The notes under the pieces were generated by a model. That model was not told the origin of the DNA and did not search any database. It saw only the letters and a program-made list of their open reading frames with translations. This document shows positions 22,367 through 35,449 of a stretch of 64,000 nt of DNA, in pieces. How positions within the stretch are numbered: position 1 is the first letter of the stretch; every line of letters begins with the position of its first letter. Origin of the DNA: Byssochlamys sp. IMV 00236 (Eukaryota > Ascomycota > Eurotiomycetes > Eurotiales > Thermoascaceae); assembly GCA_001931875.2 (NCBI GenBank), contig MSJH02000504.1, forward strand, positions 62,001-126,000, written 5' to 3'. A program made the translations under genes and the position numbers.

Positions 22367-23530
22367 TCACTCGAGGAAATAGTCGAATTGCATCTTCACG
22401 TCCTTGCCGTATTTGCCCCAGCCGCTTTCTCCTCCGACTTTCAATGTGCGTCCTCGCTCAGGCATCCCGAAGAGTTGACGAACGAGGGACTCGTCAATGA
22501 TGACTGGCAGATTATATTCGGTGCGGCAGTAATACTCCGCCAGCTCTGCGATGGCTTTGGGTTCGTACCCTATGAACGGTTTCACAGACATGGAATCACG
22601 GCGTCTAGAGCGCCTTCGAGGAGTCGGCGGAACCGTATCCACTTCGAGTATCTTTCCACATGCGGAGCGTGTGTAGTTGATCGTCGGAAACCGTGGTCTC
22701 TTTGGTGATACGACCTCTTCTGTATTGGCAGCGTCTGTAGCTGTGGAAGAAGATGTACCTCCTTCAGGAATCGTAGCGGGCTTCGAGCTCGAGGCAGATC
22801 TTGTAGCGTTAGATGTTGCCGGTGCTTTCATATTTCTCTTCTGGAGAAGTCTCTTCTGTTCCTCACGATCCAGTGCAGACAGGTATTCCTTTCCCTTCGC
22901 CATTTCTTTTTCTTTCTTGACTTCGTCGATCTCGAACACAATGCCATTAATGAATAAACCCTCTTCATCATGATGACGGCACTGCAAGATGGCTTCGACG
23001 ACCTCTCTTTTCACCATCATGTCGTTTATGATCAGGGTACCCGGTTCAGTCGATAACATGACATCGCAGAGTTCATATGGTAGGCGGATCTTCATTCCTG
23101 TCACCGTAGATACGTAACTCGCCAGCTGGCGTCCTTTGATCCTATATGGATCGTTATCAGGTGTTCTTCTGGAGGGAGGCCTCCTCATTTCCATGACTTT
23201 CGTTATGGTCGCTTCAGCACGAGCTTTGGACATAGGTTTGTTCAATGGCCTCCCCGGAAAGGCTTCTGGGTCCGGCTCAGGAAGTGAGAACTGCCATCGC
23301 AAGCGATCACGCAGGTCCATCAGTACTGTGAATATGTGGAATGGGACTCTGAAGTCAAAGATCTCAAGATCCTGCGGTCGCTGTTGAAGTCTGTCGATGA
23401 AATCAGAACATAGTCCCCATTCTTCTGGGGCTTCCTCAGCTGTATTAGGTGGCAAATGCGATCGCGATGCGTCAGATTGTTCACTTTCAGAGGGGAGAAA
23501 AGGACAAAATTCTGCGAAGAGTCGTTCCAT
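22367..23530 (-). CDS. Hypothetical protein, 387 aa
   Basis: Single-exon protein from the ATG at 23530. No family was recognised. The first 220 residues look folded (VPFHIFTVLMDLRDRLRW; GRQLASYVSTVTGMKIRLPYELC), followed by a charged helix with EKEMAKGKEYLSALDREEQKRLLQ. A Ser/Thr/Ala-rich linker and a basic patch PRRRSRRRDS that could act as a nuclear signal come next. The C-terminal stretch includes YEPKAIAELAEYYCRTEYNLPVII. There is no signal peptide or transmembrane helix. A nuclear role is plausible from the basic patches but unproven. Confidence 0.65.
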   Translation of the reverse strand: MERLFAEFCPFLPSESEQSDASRSHLPPNTAEEAPEEWGLCSDFIDRLQQRPQDLEIFDFRVPFHIFTVLMDLRDRLRWQFSLPEPDPEAFPGRPLNKPMSKARAEATITKVMEMRRPPSRRTPDNDPYRIKGRQLASYVSTVTGMKIRLPYELCDVMLSTEPGTLIINDMMVKREVVEAILQCRHHDEEGLFINGIVFEIDEVKKEKEMAKGKEYLSALDREEQKRLLQKRNMKAPATSNATRSASSSKPATIPEGGTSSSTATDAANTEEVVSPKRPRFPTINYTRSACGKILEVDTVPPTPRRRSRRRDSMSVKPFIGYEPKAIAELAEYYCRTEYNLPVIIDESLVRQLFGMPERGRTLKVGGESGWGKYGKDVKMQFDYFLE

Positions 23531-24457
23531 GATTAGAGCACATAAGTTTATGCTTTCTCACAAGAATAGTAGAAAGTAATAAGCTTTCATATCAGTTGTG
23601 CTCCAAGAGATCGATAATGCAAATGGGGTCACGCGTTCAGACAACCTCACACCCTTCAGCCAAGGCAGTGAAGGGGGGCCGTTGTCATAAGGATATAGCA
23701 TAAACAGGTATTAGGTATCAAGGAAACAAGGTGGTTCACAGTATTACTCCTGATAAGAGCCAGCAAGATAATAAGTCCAGATAGAGGATGAAGATCAATA
23801 GAGGATGAAGAGGAAGGAGTGGAAAGTCTTGAGCAGCGTATTGAACAGTTGGAGATCGACCAACACCTTGAAAGCCCATATCTTATCAAAAGCAGGAGGT
23901 CGGGGTTCACCGCAGAGTCAGCCATGTGAATACTGACCCTGGAAACAAAGCGGTGACGGATAGACACTAGACTCCCTTTTGCACGCAGCAAAGACTCACA
24001 CATAATAGAATCCAAAGTATCTAGCGACGGAGATAAGAAAAGTATCACCAATAAAGGAGATCCCCTGGGAATTCTAGCAAGACTGGGCATATAAGATAAG
24101 CCACCCTTGCGCTCGATCAATGGAGGCATAAAAATATTAATGTTTACAGATTAGAATAGGTGACATATGTGACTCTGTCACATTGACAATTGACCAGTAA
24201 GGCCTGTACTGAATGACCAAAACGTGCCTCTAAACACGCTCGGTTCAGGGAACAACATGACATACGAGGAGGGCATTGAAATATACATGGGTGAGTAATA
24301 AGAGATAATCCAATGGAAATCAGAGAAAAGGGAAGGGTATCACGTAAACATCAAGTCATAAAACCCAAGAAAGAGAAAAGAAAGGCAACATCGCCTCCCC
24401 GCCAGCCAAAATGCCCGAAGCCAACGCCCGTACAAATGCAACTGCTCGATGCTATCA
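23531..24457. other. Intergenic, 927 nt
   Basis: Lies between two genes on the minus strand. An open frame at 23656-24129 (-) is Ser/Leu/Ile-rich with no recognised family and no supporting exon structure, so it was not called as a gene. Confidence 0.4.
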
Positions 24458-26486
24458 TCAGTTTCTGCGTTCGACAGAATTGGATGTCTCATCGACCAGG
24501 TCAGAGAAAGATAGTGGGGGAAGAGGTCCATATGGTTGACCGTGCTCCAACTCGAGCTTCCGGCGCAGGATGGCCTGCTCAAGATTCCAACGAGACTTCA
24601 TCTGGCCCTTCTTCATATCGAGGGCTTGTACAAGCAATTCTTCCTGTTGCCGGTGTTCCTTTTGAAGTTCTTCCAATTCTGTGCTGTGGTGATCAATGAG
24701 AGCGTTCAGCTCCCTTTCCATCCGCGCGATTGCGTCCTGGAGCTGGATTTCTTGACGGTCTCTGAGCACTTTGATCTTAGCCTGGTGTAGCCGGTCCATT
24801 GAGTCGCGGTCGTGGTACTCCTGGGCCAACTGTTCTTTCTGTTGACGTGTTATCTTCCGAATACGAGCTCGCTCCGCGTCTGAACTGTTGTCGGAACCCG
24901 GGGTCGTAGGCGGACTATGGCTGGCGCAGTAGCCTTCCATGTGTTTAATGCGGGTACGGGAATTCATCTTTGCCTTCTCGAATTCCATTTCTTGTTCGAT
25001 TTCAGCAGCCAGTTGCCGTTCCTCGAGACGGGCAGCATCCACGATATTCTGTAGTTCGGATGTGTTAGGAACAGCGTTGGCTCTCGTATGTGGTTGTCTT
25101 ACTTTTTCACGCTTCTCGTTGACCTCACGTTCATGTTCACTTCTCCTTTCCGCCATGGCCTTCTCACGCGAATCAGACAAAGCGTTCAATAGTTCTCTTT
25201 GAAAGGCGATATGACGCCGCGCCTGCGCCCTATGCGACTCGACCAACCCTTTCAGCTGTGGGTTTTGTATACTCCTCTGTAGCGCAGCATCATCGAAAAT
25301 AGGCACCTCCACTTTAAACACATGTTCCTGTTCCTTATGATCGGTCGTAGGGGTCCTCTCTCGCTTCGTCTCAATACAGACTTTGTCAACGTCATTCTCT
25401 CCCTTCTTCACGGTAATCTGTGCGCTAGACGGCAGAAGCACCGTTGATTCCCTTCTTTTCTTTCGGAAGGGGAGCTTCCCCATGGCCTGGATGAAACTCG
25501 CTCTCTTGCTTTCTCGTGTTGACGGTGATCTCGCGCCGGGAGCTGAGTCGCTGCGTTCAATACGGTGACCTTGGCCCCTCTCCCTGGAAGGCCCTCTCCG
25601 GCTCTCAACCGAACAGTATGACGTAGGGCGCGTAGAAATAGACGCCGCGGAGCGGGTACTGGGCGAGTGTGCCTTGTCTGATGCGACAGTTGTTGCAGAC
25701 AAGGATGTCACAAGCTGGTCGATGGAGGTTGCGCGAGAACTGACGACGTCCGATACAGAGTTGCGTTCGAGTGAAGGCCGAGAAGCGGCAGATGATCCGT
25801 TGATATCGACCATGCCGAAAGCCATTGAGGCTGCCAGAGAAGCTGCAATTTCCACCTCTGGCAATTTGAGATCCAACTCGCGCGCCTCCTCAATGAGCCT
25901 TTGTTCCGCGTCTTGCTCCGATTGTTCTGACGGGAATTGGAGGACCTCCTGCCGGTATCGATCCTCATCGAGGCGAGGAATTGAGCGCCCGTCCATCGTC
26001 GATATTTCCACTGGTGTGCATGAACTTGAAGCAGTCTTCAGGGGTAGGGTTCGGATGCGAGCGGGCTCGTCCACGGTACGGGTAGGCACGGTGGACGACG
26101 GGGAGCTGTTGCCACGCAGCATCCACGCAGGTCGGTTCGAGGCGACCGAGGCTGATATACGGGGCGGTCGTAAGGGGGGTAAAATAATATGACCTCCAGC
26201 AAACCCTTCGCACTGAGGGGGAGGGGGAGAGCAGCGTGCACGATGCGCCTGATAGGGATGGGCATAACTCAACCACGGGGGCTCATCCGTATCCCGTGCT
26301 TGCCTCAGGCTGCCAGCGGGTCATCCTGAACGGGCATGTGATCGGCCAGTTCTATCTGCTTAGGGCTTAGGGCTGCCGGACTCACGGACTCTCGCCATGT
26401 GGTTGCGGTCCGTGCCGGGCGGCCGTTTCACTAAAAACAGTTAACAACTACCGCGCCATCGGGTCAGGGTCTTCAGGGGCCGGCAT
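24458..26486 (-). CDS. Coiled-coil protein, about 610 aa, three exons (hypothetical)
   Basis: Predicted exons are 26486-26452, 26309-25103 and 25048-24458. The main frame has no ATG at its 5' end (it opens on TTG at 26272). A short first exon starting MPAPEDPDPMAR fits in phase through a 142-nt intron (GTAGTT...GGCAG). The N-terminal half is disordered and Ser/Thr/Pro-rich with many potential phospho-sites. From about residue 350 on it is strongly helical and charged (repeated E/K/R/Q heptads, e.g. RIKHMEGY to MERELNALIDHH), typical of a long coiled coil. The 54-nt intron 25102-25049 is a multiple of three and stop-free, so retention would keep the frame. The function is unknown; cytoskeletal or scaffold roles are possible. 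Confidence 0.6.
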
Positions 26487-26973
26487 TTCTGCTTGAATGC
26501 CGGTACGCAGCAGAGTAATTATAGGCGATGGATGTCCACGGAGACAATTGCGAGACCTTCCTCCACATCGCTTGTAAAAAGGGCCTATTCTGCAGTTTCG
26601 AACGGCCTGTATTATCGTCTGATGAAAAAGGAGAGAGACGCCAGAAGGAAATGACAGGAGGGGGTTAACTTGAGCAACCGTGGAACACTTCGACCCTTAC
26701 TCGAAAACGGCCATAAACGCTAAACCTATTTGAGCTTTAACATCTTTCTACCTACTCCACTATGCATTTCTTTCCAAACGGTGAAATTCCCAAGTCTGAT
26801 TCCATTATCACGATAATCACTAATTCTTCTAGACATACCTTGTAAACCTAAGAAGTGTTGAGGGAAGAATGTAAGGTATTAAACCTATAAAGAAGAACAT
26901 TATTCCACTGCGCCTAACTATTCAAACTGCAATTGACTGTATAACAGGTAGAGCGCGATCATAGAGATACAGC
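26487..26973. other. Intergenic, 487 nt
   Basis: Promoter side of the coiled-coil gene and 3' flank of the oxidase. No gene was recognised. Confidence 0.45.
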
Positions 26974-29056
<2,083 letters not shown>

Positions 29057-29152
29057 GATGGGCTGGATATCAAAGTAGACGAAGGTGATCTGGAGGCATA
29101 CGATAACGACCGCTATTCATGGATGATAATACTTGACTACTTGGATCAGGTG

Positions 29153-29160
29153 CTCTTATA
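29153..29160 (-). promoter_or_regulatory. TATA box of the vanillyl-alcohol oxidase gene
   Basis: TATAAGAG on the minus strand about 100 nt before the ATG at 29056. Confidence 0.45.
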
Positions 29161-29209
29161 TCCCCAACCGAGGACCCGTTCAATCCCTGCTCGTCCAAGA
29201 ATGCTAGCT

Positions 29210-29248
29210 CTCGGCTTGCGGCGATTTCCCACCCCCTCGCAAGCCGAG
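29210..29248 (-). promoter_or_regulatory. 11-bp perfect inverted repeat, candidate operator
   Basis: CTCGGCTTGCG at 29210-29220 and its exact reverse complement CGCAAGCCGAG at 29238-29248, with a 17-nt spacer. It sits about 50 nt upstream of the TATA box of the oxidase gene. Each arm includes a CGG/CCG triplet, the core that Zn2Cys6 dimers usually contact. Two zinc-cluster regulators are encoded next door. Confidence 0.5.
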
Positions 29249-29839
29249 CATACCATTAAAAGGCGGTAAAGATCTCCAAAGTTGTGGGAAAGTATTTACT
29301 CATGCAACAGTTTGGGACGAATTGATCGAGTTCTGGGGAATTGACTTCTGGAGACGCGAATTCCTACTAAGAGCTAACCTAGGTATCCCCGCATTCATCC
29401 TCCACGCCACGAGGAACAAGTAATAAAGAGCGATTGGTTTTAGCGTGATAAAATCGCATTAAAGTTGATACAAACTCCCGACGAGGCGCGTGTGGGTTAT
29501 TTCCCGCTGCGGGGGTGGGGGAAAGCCCGCGACCCCGTCTGGGGGATCTCCACCAGTGTACTTGTGGTGCTCATTTCCTGAAGAGCATAGTTGTGTCTTG
29601 GAGAGCCGCACTGGTCTGTGGTTGAAATAAAAATAGCTAGACAAAACATGCAGGGTGTGGGATATATTCGTGCGGATGCAGATGAGTCTACCGAACATGG
29701 CGACAAAGTTCGATTAACCTAAGTTGAAAATTGTAATCACACGATGGGCAACTCCTTTCCTCCTCAGGAATTTATTAGGCATAAACAAATCTCGATTTAA
29801 GACACAACATCAATATATTACAAGATAACCAACAGCTAC

Positions 29840-32383
29840 TTAGCTACTTAAAGTGGTCATCGGAAGCCGTCTGATAAGTTCGCTTACCTGGCGCATATCT
29901 GTCTCATCATATCGACCCGAGACTCCCGACAGTATAATGGAATTTTCTCCCCCTTTAGTTTCAGATCGGAGCTTCTCGCACATCACCAAACCCAAGAAAC
30001 AGTATTCACGACAGTGCCGTATGAACCCAATTTTCTTCCAAGGTTGTTCTTGCTGCAAGTCACATCGTCCTGCGAATTGTTCGTACACTGCATTGGCCAT
30101 CCAGATCTTGTCCCAGTTCAAGAACCCCTTCTTGATAGATTGGATCAGGTGTGGTGATGAAATCGATGCTCGGAGGGTGAATAGGACAATATGGAGTGCT
30201 GTAGAGTCAGCGAAAATGGTAACCAAGCTTCCCTTGTTCATATTGCATACCAGACACGATGCAGAACATATTCAAGACACTCATATGTGAGAAGTCCGTA
30301 ATGAGCCTGGTACCGAACTCCTCGTGGCACAAAGCTTCGACAGCAGAAGCTATAGATAATCTTGCATTCGGCGGCCTTGATGCGCGTTTGATTGCTTGGA
30401 AACACGTGTTCTGACACTCTGCCTGAAAACAGCTCTCAGGGTAGCACAGCCCTAATTTGAGCTCACTAATCACGAAGCGTGGGGGTAAATTGTTGAATAT
30501 TGCAAATGCAGAGTCGATCAGGAATATGTACGACATTGTCCTGCATGTCAGATTCAGTACATCCGCTTCACTATAAAAGTCCCCGGACGTACCGCATCAG
30601 TTCCTCTGTGACTACCCACCGTCCCCAGTCGAACTGACCAGGGTCATTCATCTCGAGCTGATCATGTGTAGCGAATTCGAAGCCGATATCCCTAGCGGCC
30701 TAAATGCAGGAATGTTATCTCGTGTTGAGAAACAGAAAGTGGATAGAGCGGGATCTTACAGTGACTAGAACAGTGAAACGTTGGTTTCTGATGCGCCTCT
30801 TTGCTTTGTCAGATCCATCCCAGTTTTGATATAAACACACGCAGTACGCTCCCTGGAGGGCTTGCAGTTTTTTGCGGCTCACAGGCCTGTTGCAGTCACA
30901 TGAGTATGATCTGCTGCACTCGAAATCCAACAATGGACTCGTGAACACCAGTTCCTCAACAATATCGAACCAGAAGCCAGCGATCTTCCGGTGAGCAATA
31001 TCTGGAGACGTACATGCGCCGAGAACCACCATCGGGCATAAGAGTTCTTCTGGAGCTATCTCGGCATTGAATGTCGGCTTGTGGATAATGGGACAGTTTG
31101 GGTGCCACTGGGACCAAAACAGATTAAGGAAAAGTCGTATTCGAGAAGGCGAAAACAACTTCAGACAAAGTTCTTCCGTCACTGAAGACCATGATTGTGA
31201 CCGACTGTGGCATTTTCCTGAACCCGTGCGCCTTAGACTGCCGATAATACTGTGAGTCCTTTCGGATAGGGGGTCGAGTGAGTGGAGATCTGCAATAGGT
31301 ATTGGTGTCGATACCAAATTATGCGATTGGAACACAGAAGCACCTTCCTCATCATATAGTTGTGAGTACCTAGTCGGATAAGGTAGTGTCAACATTAGAG
31401 GAGAATAATTACCCTGATTGAAGGTCTCGAAACCCCTCAGAAGTGACTCACAAGGAGGCTGAGGATATCCTTCACTATATCCAGCCATGCGGAAAGAGTC
31501 GCTATCATGCGTGTAGCCGTCTTGGGAGTAAGCAGACAGATTCATTTCCATGGACACCATGTAGTCGGTGATCGAATCGGATGTCTCTCCGCATTCAAAC
31601 GACTCAGCAATTCCGGTTGACCTGGTGAAGTGCTCCAAGAATCTCAGACTTTGTAGTCTATTGAAGAACCGCGTTGACCCCGTATGATCTCTGTCATCTC
31701 CCAGAACTTTTAAATATGGCTCACTCTGAGCTAGTGTGGAACCCACAAAGAGCGTTTGAGATCCAGTTATTGGTTTGTCCAGAGGAAATCCTTCGTAGTT
31801 CGATGGAATAGATGAGTTGAAGACGTGGAAAGTCGATAACTCATCAAATAGCTGGAGTTCCTCAAGATCGCCGCCATCTACCATGTCAGCCAAGTTCCCG
31901 TACGTGCAAGAGGTCTGGCGCTGGATACAAGTGTCGCATGGAAACCCAAGATTACATGCTCTCTTGGATCTCCTACAACGATCACAAGCCGTTGGCCTCT
32001 TCCCGCGAGGTTGTTTTGGTCCTGCGGTTGGTATTCCAATCCCGTTCTTCTTTCGGATTTTGCATGTTGTTAGGTGGCGTGTCAAGGCGTCTCTATTGCT
32101 CAAGGTCACTTTCCACTTCGCGGACAAAATCAGGACATAGCTTTTTCCATGCTAGAATTGGGGTGTCCAACGAGATGGGACTTACCGGCGCTTAAAGGAC
32201 GCGTCGCAAAATGAACACGTATAGGGAAATATATCCCCGTCTGGATTTGCCTATCAGTTAGTCTGCTTTCAACGAACGATATACTGCCTTACGAGAAAGT
32301 ATATGGCGTCGAAGATGCTCGCGACGTCGGAATGACTGGTGACAGATCGAGCAGAGGAAAGAGCGTACTTCTACTTCGGTCAT
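29840..32383 (-). CDS. Transcription factor with C2H2 fingers plus Zn2Cys6 cluster, 744 aa
   Basis: DNA-binding regulator with a composite N terminus. Exons are 32383-32293, 32240-32186, 32092-30760, 30699-30593, 30540-30251 and 30198-29840 (745 codons with stop). The first two short exons rebuild finger 1 (C11, C14, H27, H31: CSIC...RRHILSH). Exon 2-3 rebuild finger 2, which is C2HC in form (CSFC...RHLTTC). The zinc cluster follows at about residues 80-107: ACDRCRRSKRAC then PCDTCIQRQTSC, spacing 2-6-5-2-6. The rest carries the helical fungal-specific factor domain (WHPNCPIIHKPTF). Such tandem C2H2-Zn2Cys6 factors often sit with genes they control. It lies directly upstream of the oxidase on the same strand and is divergent from a second regulator. 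Confidence 0.87.
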
Positions 32384-33003
32384 TGTTTGCTGTGCATTGC
32401 CTTCTTGTCAGACGCCTTGGTAGGAAGATATTCTTGTGATAAGAAAGAAAGTGGATGTCTCCCCTTTGATCTACGAGGTGGATTTTCGTTCTCCCCTTCT
32501 CCACCGCAATCCCCGCATTTCTGGGGGACTTCCAGAGCCATGTGCCGAAACTCACTGTATCACTACATCTTAAGGCTCCTGGGGAACAATACGAAGTTTA
32601 GCCTTTGATCGTGAAATCCAATAACCGATAGCAATTGCAACCCCTTGCCTAGGATCTGCGTCATACACTCATATACTAATGCTAGATCAATTCCGGGTCT
32701 GTATCTGCCAGGGAAACTTCATACAATTTGACTTTTGTTCCCTTTAACATTGATGCGGGGACCCGAATGCCAGCCGTCTAAAATTATCATGATTGTAGGT
32801 ACATTTGTTTGGCTTGCATTGTCCTCCCAATAACGTAGATTAAAATGCTGTGGTCCATGAGATGATAGCTTGCCTGAACGGAATCAGCCGCAAACTGGCG
32901 ACTTTCCCGATCGCCCGAAGCGGGAGTCCCGTTCGTCAATTGTCTGCTAACGAAGATCATCCAAAACCACGTTACCACTTTGAAGAGAACTCGAATTCAT
33001 CTA
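32384..33003. promoter_or_regulatory. Bidirectional promoter between two transcription-factor genes
   Basis: A 620-nt head-to-head region. CCAAT boxes are present at 32618-32622 and 32827-32831. A CGGG inverted repeat (CCCG-AAG-CGGG) at 32914-32924 lies 80 nt before the plus-strand ATG. No coding sequence was recognised. Confidence 0.5.
32914..32924 (+). promoter_or_regulatory. CCCG-AAG-CGGG palindrome, possible Zn2Cys6 site
   Basis: Perfect 4-bp inverted repeat with a 3-nt spacer containing opposed CCG and CGG triplets, placed 80 nt before the ATG of the zinc-cluster regulator. It could be an autoregulatory site. Confidence 0.35.
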
Positions 33004-35274
33004 ATGTCATCGTCGTATGAAGTATCTATACCAGAAGCTGATAATGCTACCCAAGGAGATCGCATTTCCAAGCGACCCAAGCTGCGCAAAGGCACTTTTA
33101 GCTGCTGGGAATGCAAACGTCGCAAGACGCGCTGTGAGTTCAGGCCGAAAGCCAGCTCTATCTGTCTCTCCTGCCAGCGCCGTGACCTGCCATGTATAAG
33201 CCAGGAATTTCCCGAACCAGGCGATAATGGGTTCAAAGAAGTCGAAAAACGCATCGTCCATGTTGAGGGCTTAGTGAGCCAACTCACTCGACAAAGATCA
33301 TCCCGCCTTTCTCGAGATCGTCTGTCTCAGCAGCTGACAGGATCGGAAAGATCTGTCCGTGGGGAGACCTCAGGAGGGATATTGACAACAGGCACACTTG
33401 GGAACGATTTCCAGCTCTCGAGAGGTGTGAACAATCGACTGCCGCTGTATTCGTCGCCATCGGCTCCTCGGGATGCGCTATCTGTATGCCGGTCGCTCAG
33501 CGGCTACCTGCACTCGATACTTTCACATGAGAATAGGATTTCGGTCGTCCTTGGTCACAGGAAATTATTTAGTTTATCTTTCCAAGTCCCCAAGGAGACT
33601 TTGCAGCAAAGAAACTCGTGTACAACGGACACGCAAGAGTTGGTCCAGCTCTCTCAGCTGCCACCGTTGACATCGCATCCAGTCTTCTTCGCCCGCAAGT
33701 TTATACAACTAGCAATCTGTCTGCATCAGCTAGACAGTATCACATCCGCTCAGCTGGGACTGCCATTTAACGAGTCCACATGTGATTCAGCGCGACGCTA
33801 CATCGAGATTGCGTCCAGCTATGTCACTTCTAAAGATTCGCTGGTGAACTCCATAGAGGGCGTGGAAACCCTCATCCTAGAAGCACGCTACTATATCGCT
33901 GTTGGTGAACTACGCCTGGCGTGGCTTGTGTTCCGTCGTGCTCTGGGAATTGCGCAGCTCATGCGCCTCCCTCAACTGGCCCAGTCGAAGGCTGGACGTG
34001 CGGAATTCATGTGGTTCCGCCTTACATACAGCGAGCGCTTTTTATCACTGATGCTTGGCCTTCCACTTACTACTGATGACGACGTTTGGTCAAGGAAGCA
34101 GTTGCTGGCAGCCCACCCACCATTCGAAAAATTGGAGCGCACCCACGTCCTTATCGCGGGACGCATCATTTCACGAAACTTGCGCATCCAAACTCATTGG
34201 GATAGCCCCAAAGATGGTTCAAATGAGGAGTACAAAGAAACTCAAGGTATTGATCACGAGTTAAAGCATGCCACTCGAATTATGCCAGTGAGCTGGTGGA
34301 TACCCCCAACTCTGAATCCTGGTGCGCCAGATGCGGAAGTAATGGAAGTGACCACCAAGCTCCTTGCGCAAATGCATCAATATTACCTTCTCGTTTTAAC
34401 GCATCAGCCATACCTTTTGCGTAGCCTTCTTACGATTTCGATGATGGAGGCAAAGTCTCCTCGCCATAACATCGATTATACATACAGCAGACTTGCCATC
34501 CTCTCCGCCAGTCGTGAGATACTTTCTCGTTTCATGCTAGCTCGACATTTTCTCCGTGAAACAGCATTTCGGGGCCTTGATGACAAGGCATACACAGCTT
34601 CAGTGGCGCTTCTTTTGACACATCTCGATGGACACCGTCTAGGGCAAGCAAATGTCTTTGAGCACCAGCGATCCCAGGATTTGGGTGTCATTCAGAATGT
34701 AATTCATTTCATGGACAAGCTATCACCTGCTGCCGACTTTCAAATCAAGGGTTGTTCGATTCAAGTGTTGAAGCGTCTCGTGGATATTGAGGCTGATGCA
34801 GCGGACGGGGTAAGCTATATCGCACGTGGTGGACAAGATGCCATCCTGCAGGACGATCACACAGACAATGATGATTTCCAATTATCATTTCCTTACTTTG
34901 GAACGATAAGCCTTGTGCGAAAGGAGCAGTTCAGTTCTTCTGATTTTAGCCGGGAGGCGGATTCTGTGCATATGGCGGATACTTCTCGCCGGCCAACAAA
35001 CGCGTACAGCATCGGCTTCAATCGAAATATGGACGCTAATGTTCTAGCTACAGCTCCTGGTGCTGATAATGAAGCTTTTATCTCTAGCTTTCACACAGAG
35101 CAGCCGTCACTGGCCTATGTGACAGATAATCCAGACAATGCCCGGGCATCATCCTCATTCCCAGCATCTGACTTTCAAAACAGTTCAGATTCCCCCGCCT
35201 ACACAAGTCTGGGTATATCACCATTGGAACACCAAGTGAATGAAAACTACTTCCAGCTCCATGAAACAGGATAG
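33004..35274 (+). CDS. Zn2Cys6 transcription factor with fungal-specific domain, 756 aa
   Basis: Single-exon regulator. The frame extends back to a TTG at 32980, but the first ATG is 33004. The zinc cluster occupies C34, C37, C44, C54, C57 and C64 (CWECKRRKTRC then CLSCQRRDLPC, spacing 2-6-9-2-6). A short linker and probable coiled-coil dimer helix (VEKRIVHVEGLVSQLTRQ) follow. The middle homology region includes ARYYIAVGELRLAWLVFRRALGIAQLMRLPQ and WFRLTYSERFLSLMLGLPLTTDDDVW, characteristic of this class. The tail after about residue 620 is Ser/Asp/Asn-rich, probably an activation domain. It shares a promoter with the C2H2/Zn2Cys6 factor. Confidence 0.92.
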   Translation: MSSSYEVSIPEADNATQGDRISKRPKLRKGTFSCWECKRRKTRCEFRPKASSICLSCQRRDLPCISQEFPEPGDNGFKEVEKRIVHVEGLVSQLTRQRSSRLSRDRLSQQLTGSERSVRGETSGGILTTGTLGNDFQLSRGVNNRLPLYSSPSAPRDALSVCRSLSGYLHSILSHENRISVVLGHRKLFSLSFQVPKETLQQRNSCTTDTQELVQLSQLPPLTSHPVFFARKFIQLAICLHQLDSITSAQLGLPFNESTCDSARRYIEIASSYVTSKDSLVNSIEGVETLILEARYYIAVGELRLAWLVFRRALGIAQLMRLPQLAQSKAGRAEFMWFRLTYSERFLSLMLGLPLTTDDDVWSRKQLLAAHPPFEKLERTHVLIAGRIISRNLRIQTHWDSPKDGSNEEYKETQGIDHELKHATRIMPVSWWIPPTLNPGAPDAEVMEVTTKLLAQMHQYYLLVLTHQPYLLRSLLTISMMEAKSPRHNIDYTYSRLAILSASREILSRFMLARHFLRETAFRGLDDKAYTASVALLLTHLDGHRLGQANVFEHQRSQDLGVIQNVIHFMDKLSPAADFQIKGCSIQVLKRLVDIEADAADGVSYIARGGQDAILQDDHTDNDDFQLSFPYFGTISLVRKEQFSSSDFSREADSVHMADTSRRPTNAYSIGFNRNMDANVLATAPGADNEAFISSFHTEQPSLAYVTDNPDNARASSSFPASDFQNSSDSPAYTSLGISPLEHQVNENYFQLHETG

Positions 35275-35449
35275 AAAAAATGGTTTAACTATGCTCCAAT
35301 ATAGATGACTACATAATGAGTAGGTTTGGTATTTTGGCAAACATGGCTCTCCTCCGCAAGATCTAGCACTCCATCTAGCATTGAAGATGCAATATAACGA
35401 GAAATACTATAGAATTCCTCTATATTGCACACTTTCTAATCACAAAAAA
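35275..35449. terminator. Convergent 3' region
   Basis: A 175-nt spacer between the stop codons of the zinc-cluster factor and the aldo-keto reductase. It is AT-rich and presumably holds both polyadenylation sites; no clear single signal was picked. Confidence 0.3.

Larger units (their letters stand above)
29057..29839. other. Intergenic, 783 nt (oxidase promoter region)
   Basis: 5' flank of the vanillyl-alcohol oxidase and 3' flank of the regulator gene. It holds a TATA box and an 11-bp inverted repeat, listed separately. No gene was recognised. Confidence 0.5.

Noticed and set aside
26038..26265. Alternative ATG frame starting at 26265 inside the coiled-coil gene
   Set aside because: It lies in a different frame from the long coiled-coil coding sequence, which a short upstream exon starts in phase.
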